Source: Cohnella lupini
GTDB lineage: Bacteria; Bacillota; Bacilli; Paenibacillales; Paenibacillaceae
Direction: 5' to 3'
NCBI RefSeq assembly: GCF_003386205.1
Contig: NZ_QRDY01000002.1
Location: 496,001-560,000 of the forward strand
DNA: 64,000 nt
The notes below the pieces were generated by a model. The model did no database searches. It was not told the origin of the DNA and saw only the letters and a list, made by a program, of their open reading frames with translations. Position numbers and translations under genes: made by a program. Positions 24,016 to 32,774 of the stretch are shown in pieces. Numbering within the stretch: position 1 is the first letter of the stretch; each line of letters opens with the position of its first letter.

Positions 24016-25578
24016 ATGTACAAAGTCATGCTCGTCGACGACGAGAAAATCATATTGGACGGCATCTCGCAGATGATCGACTGGACCTCGCTCGGCACCG
24101 AACTGATCGGGACGGCGCCGAACGGAATCGAGGCTTACGAGAAAATAAAGCGCTCCCAACCCGATATCGTGATCAGCGACATCAGAATGCCGGGGATGGA
24201 CGGCTTGGAGCTCGTAGGCGCCGTGCATGCCTCGTATCCGAACGTTCGCTTCGTCCTTTTATCCGGCTTCGGAGAATTCGATTACGCAAGCAGGGCGATG
24301 CAATACGGGGTTAAGCATTACCTGCTAAAGCCGACGAACGAGAACAAGATCGCCGAGGCGCTCTTGGAAATCGCGGGAGAGCTGAAGCTAGACGAGCACC
24401 GGGAACGGTTCGTGCTCGACATAAAGCAAGGTTTAATGAAAGTTATGCCCCACGTGAAGGAGCAGGTGCTGAAGGAATTCGTCACGAACAAGACGTACGG
24501 AAGCCGGGATTGGGATTACTACCGGGAACTGTTCCGATTCGAGTTCGAGCATCCGATCCGGTTATTGCTGTTCCAACTCGAGGGAGTCAGAGAGTTCGAG
24601 CACTTGTTCGCTATTAAAAATATCGCAGAAGATATTCTGGAGACTACGCTACTGGGCACTACGATCGGCGATCACGTATTGATTCTGATCGAGGACTCTC
24701 TCGAATTGAACGAGCTCTACCGCAGAATTCACGATATCCGGGACACCTTTCAGCATTATTACAAACTCGACGTCACGATTGCGTTAAGCGAGCCCGATCG
24801 TATCACCGGAGCGCGAAACCTGTATCAGGAAACGCTGCAATATTTGAATTACCGCTTTTACTTGGGAGAAGGCGGATTAATTACGCGTAAGGATACCGGC
24901 GCGCAGCCTCTCGAAGCGGCAGGCAAATTTTCCTTCGAAGAAGAAAAACTGACCATGCCGGTTCAATCCGGTCATCGCGAGGAAGCGGAACTGGCGCTCG
25001 CGGAGCTCATGCGGGAGCTTAAACGCGCTCAGCTGGACATCAACATGACCAAATCGTACGTCATCCAGCAATTCGTGTCGCTTATCCGGCTAGGGGCTCC
25101 GGAACAGATGAACAGGTATTACAGTCAGATGTCCAAGCTCGCCGAAATGAACACGTTACAGTCGATTCAAGCTTTGCTGGAAGGGACCGTACGGGAGCTG
25201 GCGCAATATCATTACGAGAAAAACGTAGTCAAGCATACGACGATCGTTCGAAAGGTAATCGATATCGTCGAAGAGCAGCTCGGAAACTCCGAATTGTCGT
25301 TGAACTTGGTTGCCCACGAGATGTTATATATGAACGCGGACTACCTAGGGAAGCTGTTCAAGAAGGAGACCGGAGAGAAATTTTCCAACTTCGTGGTGAA
25401 GGCGCGAATCAAGAAAGCGACCTCCCTCATGGCCGGCGATCCGGACATCAAAATTTTCGAAATGGCGGAGTTGCTGGGCTTCGGGGACAATCCCCAGTAC
25501 TTCAGCCAAGTGTTCAAGAAGCAAATGGGATGTACCCCGTCCGAGTACATGAAGCTCCCGGACAACTCTGGTTTTTGA
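24016..25578 (+). CDS. YesN-type response regulator with AraC-type DNA-binding domain
   Basis: Partner of the YesM-type kinase, 520 residues. N-terminal receiver (1-120) with the acidic pair VDDE, phospho-acceptor D55 in VISDIRMPG and the K of LLKPTN; a middle helical region (about 130-405); and a C-terminal AraC HTH (about 415-515: LSLNLVAHEMLYMNADYLGKLFKKETGEKFSNFV ending GFGDNPQYFSQVFKKQMGCTPSEYMK). A promoter element of the next gene overlaps its stop codon. It is the best candidate to bind the matched elements at 25575-25629 and 27126-27180. Confidence 0.92.
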   Translation: MYKVMLVDDEKIILDGISQMIDWTSLGTELIGTAPNGIEAYEKIKRSQPDIVISDIRMPGMDGLELVGAVHASYPNVRFVLLSGFGEFDYASRAMQYGVKHYLLKPTNENKIAEALLEIAGELKLDEHRERFVLDIKQGLMKVMPHVKEQVLKEFVTNKTYGSRDWDYYRELFRFEFEHPIRLLLFQLEGVREFEHLFAIKNIAEDILETTLLGTTIGDHVLILIEDSLELNELYRRIHDIRDTFQHYYKLDVTIALSEPDRITGARNLYQETLQYLNYRFYLGEGGLITRKDTGAQPLEAAGKFSFEEEKLTMPVQSGHREEAELALAELMRELKRAQLDINMTKSYVIQQFVSLIRLGAPEQMNRYYSQMSKLAEMNTLQSIQALLEGTVRELAQYHYEKNVVKHTTIVRKVIDIVEEQLGNSELSLNLVAHEMLYMNADYLGKLFKKETGEKFSNFVVKARIKKATSLMAGDPDIKIFEMAELLGFGDNPQYFSQVFKKQMGCTPSEYMKLPDNSGF

Positions 25579-25629
25579 ACAATTAGCACGGTTTTTTGGA
25601 TTACGCTTTCGGTCCATTCCGCTGATAAT
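25575..25629 (+). promoter_or_regulatory. Yes-like activator element and -10, copy A
   Basis: A 23-bp block opening TTGAACA and ending ACGGTTTTTT (25575-25597) is followed 26 bp later by GATAAT (25624-25629). There is no acceptable -35. Copy B at 27126-27180 has 20 of 23 bases identical and the same 26-bp gap. The block begins over the stop codon of the YesN gene and drives the binding-protein gene. Confidence 0.65.
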
Positions 25630-25682
25630 AGGAAATGTAAGCACTACCAAATACAACGGAATGCTCAGGGGAGGACTAAAAA

Positions 25683-27035
25683 ATGAAAAAGGCGCTAACA
25701 AGCCTAGTGTTGCTCGCTTTGGTCATCAGCATTATCGGTTGCGGCTCGAATAATAATAAAGAAGCTGCCAGCTCCGCGCCAGCGGCATCGTCGCCGTCGG
25801 CAAGCGCGGGAGAAGCGTCTCCGTCGGCTACGGCAAGCGAGAGCCAAGATCCGGTTACTCTACGCGTAGCTTGGTGGGGCGGCCAATCCCGTCATGATTA
25901 TACATTAAAGGTCATCGAGCTTTACGAGTCGCTTCATCCGAACGTAACGATCGAACCGGAATACGCTTCGTTCGACGACCATTGGAAGAAGCTCGCTCCG
26001 AACGCGGCGGCAGGCAATCTTCCGGACGTCATTCAAATGGACATTTCCTATCTGTCGCAGTACGGCGGTCGCGGTCAGCTGGAAGACTTGAATTCATACA
26101 CGCAGAACGGATTGCTTGACGTAAGCGACGTTAGCGAAGCGTCTTTGTCCGGGGGCAAACTGGGCGATAACCTGTTCGCGATAAACCTTGGATCGAATGC
26201 TCTCTTGGCCGTAATCGACAAAGCCATGCTCGAGAAAGCCGGCGGAACGATGCCGACTGAAAATTGGACGTGGGAAGATTTCGGCAAGCTGGGTTCTGTT
26301 ATGAAGTCCGACGGTAAAATCCTGACGCAGGATCTTCGGCATGACGTATTCTTCCCGTTCTACTTGAGAAGCAAAGGCCAGCATATGTATGCCGCGGACG
26401 GAAAGAGCCTAGGTTATACCGACGACAAGCCTTTCATTGATTTCTATAATATGTATCAATCCTGGTACGATGAAGGCAGCCTGTTGTCGCTCGATAAGCT
26501 GGCTCAGAAGAAAGGCACGCCGGAAGACGGCGAGCTCGAGCTTGGAAACGCAGTCAGCACTTGGGGATGGTCAAACCAATATATTCTCTCCTCCAGCGTA
26601 GCTAAGCGTCCTTTCGAAATCCTGCCCGTACCGGGCTGGAACGAGAACAAAGCGCTGTTCCTGAAACCGAGCATGTATTTCTCCATCTCCAAAAGCTCCA
26701 AGGTCAAAGAAGAAGCGGCTAAATTCATCAGCTTCTGGGTTAACGATATCGCAGCGAACCAAATCATCATGGGCGAACGGGGAGTTCCCGTTTCCGCCAA
26801 AGTCAAAGAAGCATTGAAGCCGAGCCTTACTCCGGATCAAGCGAAAGTATTCGATTACGTCGCATGGGCCGAGCAGAACAGCAGCCAAATGGATCCTCCG
26901 AACCCGGTAGGAGCCGTCGAAGTCGACAAGCTGCTTAAGGATACGGCAGAGCAAATTCTGTACAAAAAGCTGACCGTAGAAGAAGGCGCGGTTAAGTTCC
27001 GCGAAGAAGCGAACAAAATCCTCGCCAAAAACTAA
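25683..27035 (+). CDS. Sugar-binding lipoprotein (YesO-like)
   Basis: Family 1 extracellular solute-binding protein, 450 residues. Lipobox SIIGC (Cys about residue 20), Ser/Ala/Pro linker to about residue 55, then VTLRVAWWGGQSRHDYTLKVIELYES. Its place between YesM/YesN and two permeases plus GH105 corresponds to YesO of the Bacillus rhamnogalacturonan locus, so unsaturated RG-I oligosaccharides are the inferred ligand. A terminator (27053-27083) and a second promoter element follow, so it can be made in excess over the permeases. Confidence 0.9.
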   Translation: MKKALTSLVLLALVISIIGCGSNNNKEAASSAPAASSPSASAGEASPSATASESQDPVTLRVAWWGGQSRHDYTLKVIELYESLHPNVTIEPEYASFDDHWKKLAPNAAAGNLPDVIQMDISYLSQYGGRGQLEDLNSYTQNGLLDVSDVSEASLSGGKLGDNLFAINLGSNALLAVIDKAMLEKAGGTMPTENWTWEDFGKLGSVMKSDGKILTQDLRHDVFFPFYLRSKGQHMYAADGKSLGYTDDKPFIDFYNMYQSWYDEGSLLSLDKLAQKKGTPEDGELELGNAVSTWGWSNQYILSSSVAKRPFEILPVPGWNENKALFLKPSMYFSISKSSKVKEEAAKFISFWVNDIAANQIIMGERGVPVSAKVKEALKPSLTPDQAKVFDYVAWAEQNSSQMDPPNPVGAVEVDKLLKDTAEQILYKKLTVEEGAVKFREEANKILAKN

Positions 27036-27052
27036 AGAAGCATGAAGGAAAC

Positions 27053-27083
27053 CGGACTCGCGGTTAAGCGGGTCCGTTTTTTT
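27053..27083 (+). terminator. Terminator between binding protein and permeases
   Basis: CGGACTCGC (27053-27061) pairs with GCGGGTCCG (27068-27076), with one G:T wobble, followed by seven T. A strong intrinsic terminator 17 bp after the binding-protein stop. The permease operon restarts from its own element at 27126. Confidence 0.85.
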
Positions 27084-27125
27084 GCGTTGCTGCTTAGCCG
27101 ACCCAACGGAGACCAAGTCGGCTAA

Positions 27126-27180
27126 TTGAACAAAAAGAACGGTTTTTTACCTTCTGATGTGCGTTCGCTAACTTCATAAT
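27126..27180 (+). promoter_or_regulatory. Yes-like activator element and -10, copy B
   Basis: TTGAACA...ACGGTTTTTT block (27126-27148), 26-bp gap, CATAAT (27175-27180). It matches copy A (25575-25629) in 20 of 23 positions and in spacing. It drives the permease-permease-GH105 operon. Confidence 0.65.
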
Positions 27181-27225
27181 TGAAATATAAAGCAACCGCA
27201 CGAATCCGCCCAAGGAGCTGAAATC

Positions 27226-28125
27226 ATGAAACTACGCGATAACAACCATGTGGTCGGCTACCTGTTCGCCGCGCCGTTTATCTTGGGTTTTCTCGTCTTT
27301 ATCGTCTATCCGGTACTCTCCTCGCTCTACTATTCCTTCACGGATTATAACTTGCTCGAGTCGCCCAATTGGGTCGGCTTCGACAACTATAACCAGATGT
27401 TCACGGACGACGAGAAATACATGAAATCGATCTCGGTCACCTTCAATTACGTCTTCGCCAGCGTTCCTCTAAGACTAGCCTTCGCGCTGGGAGTCGCCAT
27501 GCTGCTCAATAAGGCGATAGCCGGGATCGGGTTCTACCGTTCGGCTTACTACCTCCCGTCGCTGATCGGCGGAAGCGTCGCGGTTTCGATTCTCTGGTCC
27601 CAAGTGTTCGGAGACCAAGGGCTGGTCAACTCCGCGCTCGGCGTTATCGGCATCGATACCGATACGTCGTGGATCGGCAATCCCGCAACGGCGTTATGGA
27701 CGCTGATCGCCTTGTCCGTATGGCAATTCGGATCGTCGATGCTCATCTTCCTGGCCGGTCTCAAGAACATCCCGAAGGACTATTACGAAGCCGCTAGCGT
27801 CGACGGCGCGAATAGAGTCCGCCAGTTTTTCAAAATCACGCTGCCGCTGCTCAGTCCGATCATCCTCTTCAACCTCATCATGCAGACGATATCGGCTTTC
27901 ATGACCTTTACTCCCGCGTACATTATCTCCAGGGGAGAGGGCGGACCGCTCGACAACACTCTGCTCTATTCCCTCTATCTATACAAAAGAGCGTTCGTCT
28001 TCTACGAGATGGGTTACGCGTCGGCGATGGCTTGGGTGGCTCTGATCGTCATCGGAATCGTAACTTTGCTTATTTTCCAAACGTCGCGCTACTGGGTCCA
28101 CTACGAATCGAAAGGGGAGAAATAA
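27226..28125 (+). CDS. ABC sugar importer permease (YesP-like)
   Basis: MalF/UgpA-type channel subunit, 299 residues, six membrane segments beginning [33 protein letters not shown] loop [21 protein letters not shown] (about 187-207). RBS AAGGAGC before the ATG. The next permease starts 1 bp after its stop region, so they are co-translated. By position it corresponds to YesP. Confidence 0.93.
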   Translation: MKLRDNNHVVGYLFAAPFILGFLVFIVYPVLSSLYYSFTDYNLLESPNWVGFDNYNQMFTDDEKYMKSISVTFNYVFASVPLRLAFALGVAMLLNKAIAGIGFYRSAYYLPSLIGGSVAVSILWSQVFGDQGLVNSALGVIGIDTDTSWIGNPATALWTLIALSVWQFGSSMLIFLAGLKNIPKDYYEAASVDGANRVRQFFKITLPLLSPIILFNLIMQTISAFMTFTPAYIISRGEGGPLDNTLLYSLYLYKRAFVFYEMGYASAMAWVALIVIGIVTLLIFQTSRYWVHYESKGEK

Positions 28126-28126
28126 C

Positions 28127-28972
28127 ATGGCGCATTCGAGAAAAAGATGGAAATCGTTCTCGTATCATCTCCTTGTCGGCGGGCTGGCCTTCTGCATGTT
28201 CTACCCGATTCTCTGGCTCATCGTTAGCTCGCTTAAACCTAACGACGAGATTTTCACGACGGCTTACAGCCTGATCCCGAGCAGCATCGAATGGAACAAC
28301 TACGTCAGCGGTTGGGCGGGATTCGCGGGCAATTCCTTCGGCACCTTTTTCAAAAACTCGTTCATCATCGTTATCTTCTCTACGATCGGAGCGGTTTGCA
28401 GCTCGGCGTTGGTCGCTTACGCGTTCGCGCGCATTCCGTTCTTCGGCAAAGGCTTCTGGTTCGCTTGCATGATGCTGACGTTGATGCTGCCGCGCGACGT
28501 GACCATTATTCCTCAATTCATCATGTTCTCCGAGCTCGGTTGGCTGCAGTCGTTCAAACCGATTATCGTACCGCAGTTTCTCGGAATACCGTTCTTCATC
28601 TTCTTGATCATGCAGTTCATCCGGACGATTCCGGCGGATCTCGACGAAGCCGCGAAGATCGACGGCTGCAACAAATACGGTATTTTCTTCAAAATCATTT
28701 TGCCGCTTATCGTTCCCGCGCTGATGACTTCGGCCATCTTCTCCTTTTACTGGACATGGGAAGATTTCCTTCATCCGCTCTTATATTTGAACCAGCCGGA
28801 GCTCTATCCGGTATCGCTTGCGCTCAAGCTGTTCCTCGACGGCGAATCCTTGAACAACTGGGGCGGAATGTTCGCGATGTCTACATTGTCGCTCGTACCG
28901 GTCTTCGTCGTCTTCTTCGTTTTCCAGAAGTACATCGTCGAGGGAATCAGCACGAGCGGCCTAAAGGGGTAA
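28127..28972 (+). CDS. ABC sugar importer permease (YesQ-like)
   Basis: MalG/UgpE-type channel subunit, 281 residues, with the first membrane segment [24 protein letters not shown], the EAA loop [21 protein letters not shown] (about 171-191), and the family C-terminus [16 protein letters not shown]. It lies between the YesP-like permease and GH105 in one operon. The EAA loop contains GC where most have GA, a mild change. Substrate inferred as RG-I fragments. Confidence 0.93.
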   Translation: MAHSRKRWKSFSYHLLVGGLAFCMFYPILWLIVSSLKPNDEIFTTAYSLIPSSIEWNNYVSGWAGFAGNSFGTFFKNSFIIVIFSTIGAVCSSALVAYAFARIPFFGKGFWFACMMLTLMLPRDVTIIPQFIMFSELGWLQSFKPIIVPQFLGIPFFIFLIMQFIRTIPADLDEAAKIDGCNKYGIFFKIILPLIVPALMTSAIFSFYWTWEDFLHPLLYLNQPELYPVSLALKLFLDGESLNNWGGMFAMSTLSLVPVFVVFFVFQKYIVEGISTSGLKG

Positions 28973-28996
28973 TCCACATTGGAGGGAGCAGACACC

Positions 28997-30028
28997 ATGC
29001 CTGCATTGCAATTCAACGACAACGAAATCATCGAAATCATCGACCGCGTGGTAGACCGGACTTTCCGGATGGATTTCAGCTGGGATTGGCCGGGAGGCGT
29101 CGCCTTCTACGGGGTATGCGAAGCATACGCCGCGACCGGGAAAGCGGAATATCTGGACCGCTTGAAGGCATGGGTGGACGAAAATATGGAGGAAGGCTTG
29201 CCTAAGCTGTCGGTGAACGGAGTATCGATCGGCCATTCGCTGCTTACGCTTTACGAAGTGACGAAGGATGAGCGCTATATCGAAACGGCTAAGGAGATGG
29301 CGGAGTATTTAACCCATAAAGCCGTACGCTTCGGAGACGGAATCTTCCAGCACACGGTCAATTCGGAAGCGTATAACTTCCCCGAGCAAGCTTGGGTGGA
29401 TACGATGTTCATGGCCGGATACTTCCTGCTGAGGATCGGCAAGCTCTTGGACCGCGAAGACTATTTCGCGGACGGGTTACGCCAATATCACGGACACGAG
29501 AACGTGCTTCAGGATCCGCGGACGAATTTGTATTATCACGGTTGGGACAACATAGCCGGCAACCATATGTCGGGCGTACATTGGGCTAGAGGCAATTCGT
29601 GGGCAGCGCTAACGATGGCTCGCGCGCTCGATATCGTACCGGTTGATTTGCCTTCCTTCATGGTCATCGAAGGCTCTCTTCGAGATCAATTGAGCGCTCT
29701 CGTACGTCTGCAAGATGATTCCGGCTTATGGCATACGATAACGGACGATCCGACCTCTCCGCTCGAGACGTCAGGATCGGCGGGCATTGCCGCCGCATTG
29801 CTTACCAAAGGCCGTCTGTACAACAAGTATACGCAGAAGTCGATCGACGGCATCGTAGCGAGGATCGCGGCGGACGGAACGGTGACCGGCGTATCTGCGG
29901 GAACGGCGGTCATGAAGGATGCGGCAGGGTATAAAGGGGTCCCGGATAAACGTATCCAGGGCTGGGGACAGGGACTGACGCTCGCTTTCCTCGCGGACGT
30001 TCTGAATGTCCGGAAAAATCCTTACTGA
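28997..30028 (+). CDS. GH105 unsaturated rhamnogalacturonyl hydrolase (YesR/YteR-like)
   Basis: Cytoplasmic (alpha/alpha)6-barrel enzyme expected to remove the unsaturated galacturonyl residue from RG-I oligosaccharides by vinyl-ether hydration, 343 residues. The key acid in AWVDTMFMAGYFL is D135, the equivalent of the YteR catalytic Asp. Other family blocks: NYHGWDN as YYHGWDN, HWARGNSW, GSAGIAAALLTKGR. ATG at 28997 is chosen with GGAGGGAG 8 bp upstream; an in-frame TTG at 28979 overlaps the RBS. It closes the yes-like operon. No signal peptide, consistent with acting after import. Confidence 0.92.
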   Translation: MPALQFNDNEIIEIIDRVVDRTFRMDFSWDWPGGVAFYGVCEAYAATGKAEYLDRLKAWVDENMEEGLPKLSVNGVSIGHSLLTLYEVTKDERYIETAKEMAEYLTHKAVRFGDGIFQHTVNSEAYNFPEQAWVDTMFMAGYFLLRIGKLLDREDYFADGLRQYHGHENVLQDPRTNLYYHGWDNIAGNHMSGVHWARGNSWAALTMARALDIVPVDLPSFMVIEGSLRDQLSALVRLQDDSGLWHTITDDPTSPLETSGSAGIAAALLTKGRLYNKYTQKSIDGIVARIAADGTVTGVSAGTAVMKDAAGYKGVPDKRIQGWGQGLTLAFLADVLNVRKNPY

Positions 30029-30082
30029 GTTTCTTCGGCGGTTGCCAATTGGATTGATTTCGGAGCATAATGGACGTTAGAG

Positions 30083-31045
30083 GTGAGGATTGTGCTCCGT
30101 ATCATGGCCATGACGGACGACGAGGAACTGCTGACGGACATTCCTTTGCAGAACCTGACGAATAGCAACGTGAAATGGTTCTGGGTCGATTTCGACTGTC
30201 CGACGGAAACCGAAATTCATTATTTGGATACTTATTTTCATTTTCACCCATTAGCGATCGAAGACTGCATGCATTTTCTCCAACGGCCCAAAGTGGACCA
30301 TTACGAGGATACGCATTTCTTCGTCCTGCACGCCTTGCATCCGGAAACGCTGAAAGCGGAAGAAATCGACTTCTTCCTCGGTCCCAGAGGAATCGTGACC
30401 TTTCATCTCGCGCCTTCGGACGAGGTGGAAGAAGCATGGAAAAGACTTCAGGACCCGGTTATTCGCAAGGGGAAAGATCATAACTACGTAGCTTATTTGG
30501 TTATGGACAAGCTTGTCGACAATTATTTTCCGACCATATATACGATCGAAGACCAATTGAACGATCTCGAGGCGCAGGGGGAAAATAAAGCGAATATTCA
30601 ATCGCTGACGGAGCAAGTCTACGATATACGTTCGGATTTGTTGAGAATTCGACGGACGGTGCTCCCGATGAGGGATTTGCTTTATCGAATCATTAATTCC
30701 GAGAAGATCGCGGGCGTTAGGGTTCAGCTTGCCTATTTCACCGATATTTACGACCACCTGCTTAAGCTGGCGGAGATGCTGGAGACCAATCGCGAGATGA
30801 CGGCCGATCTGAGGGATAGCTACGATTCGTTACGGTCTAACCGAATGAACTCGATCATGAAAACGCTGACGGTTATCACGACGATTTTCATGCCTTTAAC
30901 CTTTATCGCCGGCGTGTACGGAATGAACTTCGTCCACATGCCGGAGCTCGAATGGCAAGATGGATATTTCCTCGTGTTGGGCGTGATGCTTCTATTGGGA
31001 ATCGGAATGTTTCTCTGGTTTAAGCGCAAAGGTTGGTTCGATTAA
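30083..31045 (+). CDS. corA: CorA-family divalent cation transporter
   Basis: Mg2+ (possibly Co2+/Ni2+) channel, 320 residues, within the family range. A large N-terminal cytoplasmic domain is followed by two C-terminal membrane helices (about 258-280 and 292-312) with the signature YGMN at the end of the first, then FVHMPELEWQDGYF in the loop, and a basic C-terminal tail KRKGWFD. GTG at 30083 is taken as start; a second GTG at 30092 with GAGGTG 6 bp upstream is equally possible. It is not functionally linked to the flanking genes. No Mg-sensing leader was recognised in the 54-bp gap upstream. Confidence 0.93.
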   Translation: MRIVLRIMAMTDDEELLTDIPLQNLTNSNVKWFWVDFDCPTETEIHYLDTYFHFHPLAIEDCMHFLQRPKVDHYEDTHFFVLHALHPETLKAEEIDFFLGPRGIVTFHLAPSDEVEEAWKRLQDPVIRKGKDHNYVAYLVMDKLVDNYFPTIYTIEDQLNDLEAQGENKANIQSLTEQVYDIRSDLLRIRRTVLPMRDLLYRIINSEKIAGVRVQLAYFTDIYDHLLKLAEMLETNREMTADLRDSYDSLRSNRMNSIMKTLTVITTIFMPLTFIAGVYGMNFVHMPELEWQDGYFLVLGVMLLLGIGMFLWFKRKGWFD

Positions 31046-31102
31046 CGTACGAATGAATTTCGTTGCGCTCGAGCATTTCATTTGGAATAAATGACGATTT
31101 TG

Positions 31103-31119
31103 TGTAATATAATGTTACA
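31103..31119 (+). promoter_or_regulatory. GlnR/TnrA-type box, copy 1
   Basis: TGTAATATAATGTTACA fits the GlnR/TnrA consensus TGTNAN7TNACA at every fixed position. It lies 153 bp before the allantoinase start and 62 bp before the second box. Fits nitrogen control of an allantoin-degrading gene. Confidence 0.7.
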
Positions 31120-31149
31120 TATTCATAACAAAACGGACGCATTTGAAAT

Positions 31150-31203
31150 CAATAGCCTAGTATGTGTTATATTATATAACATGAACTAGGCTATTGGTTT
31201 TTT
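31150..31203 (+). terminator. Long hairpin with T-run before allantoinase gene
   Basis: CAATAGCCTAGT (31150-31161) pairs with the complementary arm ACTAGGCTATTG (31185-31196), then G and TTTTTT (31198-31203). The apical part is itself palindromic and is the second GlnR/TnrA box. It could terminate read-through from corA or act as a terminator-like structure in the allB leader. Confidence 0.7.
31165..31181 (+). promoter_or_regulatory. GlnR/TnrA-type box, copy 2, at the hairpin apex
   Basis: TGTTATATTATATAACA is a perfect palindrome fitting TGTNAN7TNACA. It overlaps a possible -10 (TATATT, 31168-31173) with TTGAAA at 31143-31148, 19 bp apart, so binding here could repress; the upstream copy could activate. 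It is nested in the terminator-like hairpin. Confidence 0.72.
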
Positions 31204-31255
31204 GCGTATTGATTACATGAGGCGAATTGCTTTTACTTGTTTGGAGGGAATGGGG

Positions 31256-32668
31256 ATGCAGGATGAAGTCGTTTTGGATTGTTTGATCAGGGGTGGAAGC
31301 GTCGTGCTTCCCGATCGGGTCCACAGCGTTGATATAGGTATTCGCGATGGCGTAATAGCGGAGATTTCTCCGGATATCCAAACGTCCGCTAAACGGACGA
31401 TAGATGCACGAGGGCTCATCGTGATGGCGGGGGCTATAGATGCGCACGTTCATTTCAACGAGCCCGGGCTAGGGGATTGGGAAGGGTTCGAGACCGGCTC
31501 GGCGGCTCTGGCTGCAGGGGGATGCACGGCGTTCATCGATATGCCGCTTAACGGAATGCCTCCGACCGTTACCGTCGATGCCATGAATCAAAAGCTGGAT
31601 GCCGCGAAGGCCGCGGGAGTCCACGTGGACTATGCTTTGTGGGGAGGACTTGTTCCTACCAATCTTGACGACCTTGAGGAATTGTCGGATGCCGGCGTCG
31701 TTGCTTTTAAAGCTTTCATGTCTTCGCCGGGAGATATGGGGGAGGGCAGCTTTAAGGAAGTCGACGACATCGCCTTGTTCGAAGGAATGAAGATCATCGC
31801 GCGCAAAAATAAAGTGCTGGCGGTTCATGCGGAAAGCGAGGAAATCATCGTCGCTTTGTCCGAGAAATTCGAGGGTCGCAAGCGCAGAACGGCCAAGGAT
31901 TTTCAAGAAGCTAGACCGCTCGCCGCGGAATTGGATGCCGTCCGACGGGTGCTGCTGTTCGCGGAACGCACGGAGTGTCCGCTCCATCTTGTTCATATTA
32001 GCAGTCCTCAGGCCGTCGATATTATTTGGGAGGCAAAGCTTAACGGAGTCGACGTGACGGTGGAAACCTGTCCGCATTATCTGGTCTTCACGGACGAGGA
32101 CGCGGAGAGGCTTGGAGCTCTGGCGAAGTGCGCCCCTCCTATCCGCGGCATCCGGGAGAGAGACGGACTGTGGGCGCGGATCGCGGACGGCAAGATCGAT
32201 TTCATCGCGTCCGACCATTCTCCTTGCCCCCCCTCCATGAAAGCGAATGCGGATGACGATTATTTCGGAATATGGGGCGGCATCTCCGGTGCCCAAAGCA
32301 CGTTGGAGCTGATGTTCGACGAAGGCCACCTCGAACGGGGACTGCCGCTGCCCGCCTTGTCCCGATTGCTTTCGGAAGCGCCGGCCAGAAGGTTCGGGCT
32401 GTATCCGCGCAAGGGCAGGCTGGCCGTCGGATTCGACGCGGACATCGTGCTCGTCGATCCCGATCGTCCGCGCGTCCTTCAATCGGAGGAGCTGCTCTAT
32501 CGGCATAAGCAGAGCGTTTACGTGGGGCGGAATTTCCGCAGCAAAGTCCAGTTGACCATGAGTCGCGGCGAAATCGTGTACACGGCGGAAGAAGGCGTTG
32601 GGGATAAGCGAGGCGGCCAATGGATTCGCTCCATGCCAGAGTTAGTTCGCAAACGGCTGATTTTATAA
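31256..32668 (+). CDS. allB: Allantoinase
   Basis: Cyclic amidohydrolase opening the allantoin ring to allantoate in purine catabolism, 470 residues. Binuclear-metal motifs: DAHVHFNEPG (H64, H66), the carboxylated Lys in FKAFMSS (K152), VHAESEE, HLVHISS, CPHYL and the Asp of SDHSP. The stretch CTAFIDMPLNGMPPTVTVD is typical of allantoinase rather than dihydropyrimidinase. ATG at 31256 is chosen because GGAGGG lies 7 bp upstream; the earlier in-frame ATG at 31250 is too close to it. Two GlnR/TnrA-type boxes upstream indicate nitrogen control. No other purine-degradation gene is in the window. Confidence 0.92.
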   Translation: MQDEVVLDCLIRGGSVVLPDRVHSVDIGIRDGVIAEISPDIQTSAKRTIDARGLIVMAGAIDAHVHFNEPGLGDWEGFETGSAALAAGGCTAFIDMPLNGMPPTVTVDAMNQKLDAAKAAGVHVDYALWGGLVPTNLDDLEELSDAGVVAFKAFMSSPGDMGEGSFKEVDDIALFEGMKIIARKNKVLAVHAESEEIIVALSEKFEGRKRRTAKDFQEARPLAAELDAVRRVLLFAERTECPLHLVHISSPQAVDIIWEAKLNGVDVTVETCPHYLVFTDEDAERLGALAKCAPPIRGIRERDGLWARIADGKIDFIASDHSPCPPSMKANADDDYFGIWGGISGAQSTLELMFDEGHLERGLPLPALSRLLSEAPARRFGLYPRKGRLAVGFDADIVLVDPDRPRVLQSEELLYRHKQSVYVGRNFRSKVQLTMSRGEIVYTAEEGVGDKRGGQWIRSMPELVRKRLIL

Positions 32669-32686
32669 CGCGACGGAGAGAGATAA

Positions 32687-32737
32687 AAGGGAGCACCTTC
32701 CGTTCGTCCCGATGGGAATAACGGTGGGTGCTCCCTT
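32687..32737. terminator. Bidirectional terminator after allantoinase
   Basis: AAGGGAGCACC (32687-32697) pairs with GGTGCTCCCTT (32727-32737); the stem continues inward with TTCCGTT and AACGGTG. It lies in the convergent gap with the minus-strand gene at 32775. Flanks ATT on plus and TTATC on minus are short. Confidence 0.7.
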
Positions 32738-32774
32738 ATTCGGCCTTTCGATAGAGCCTATACACATGTCCGAA

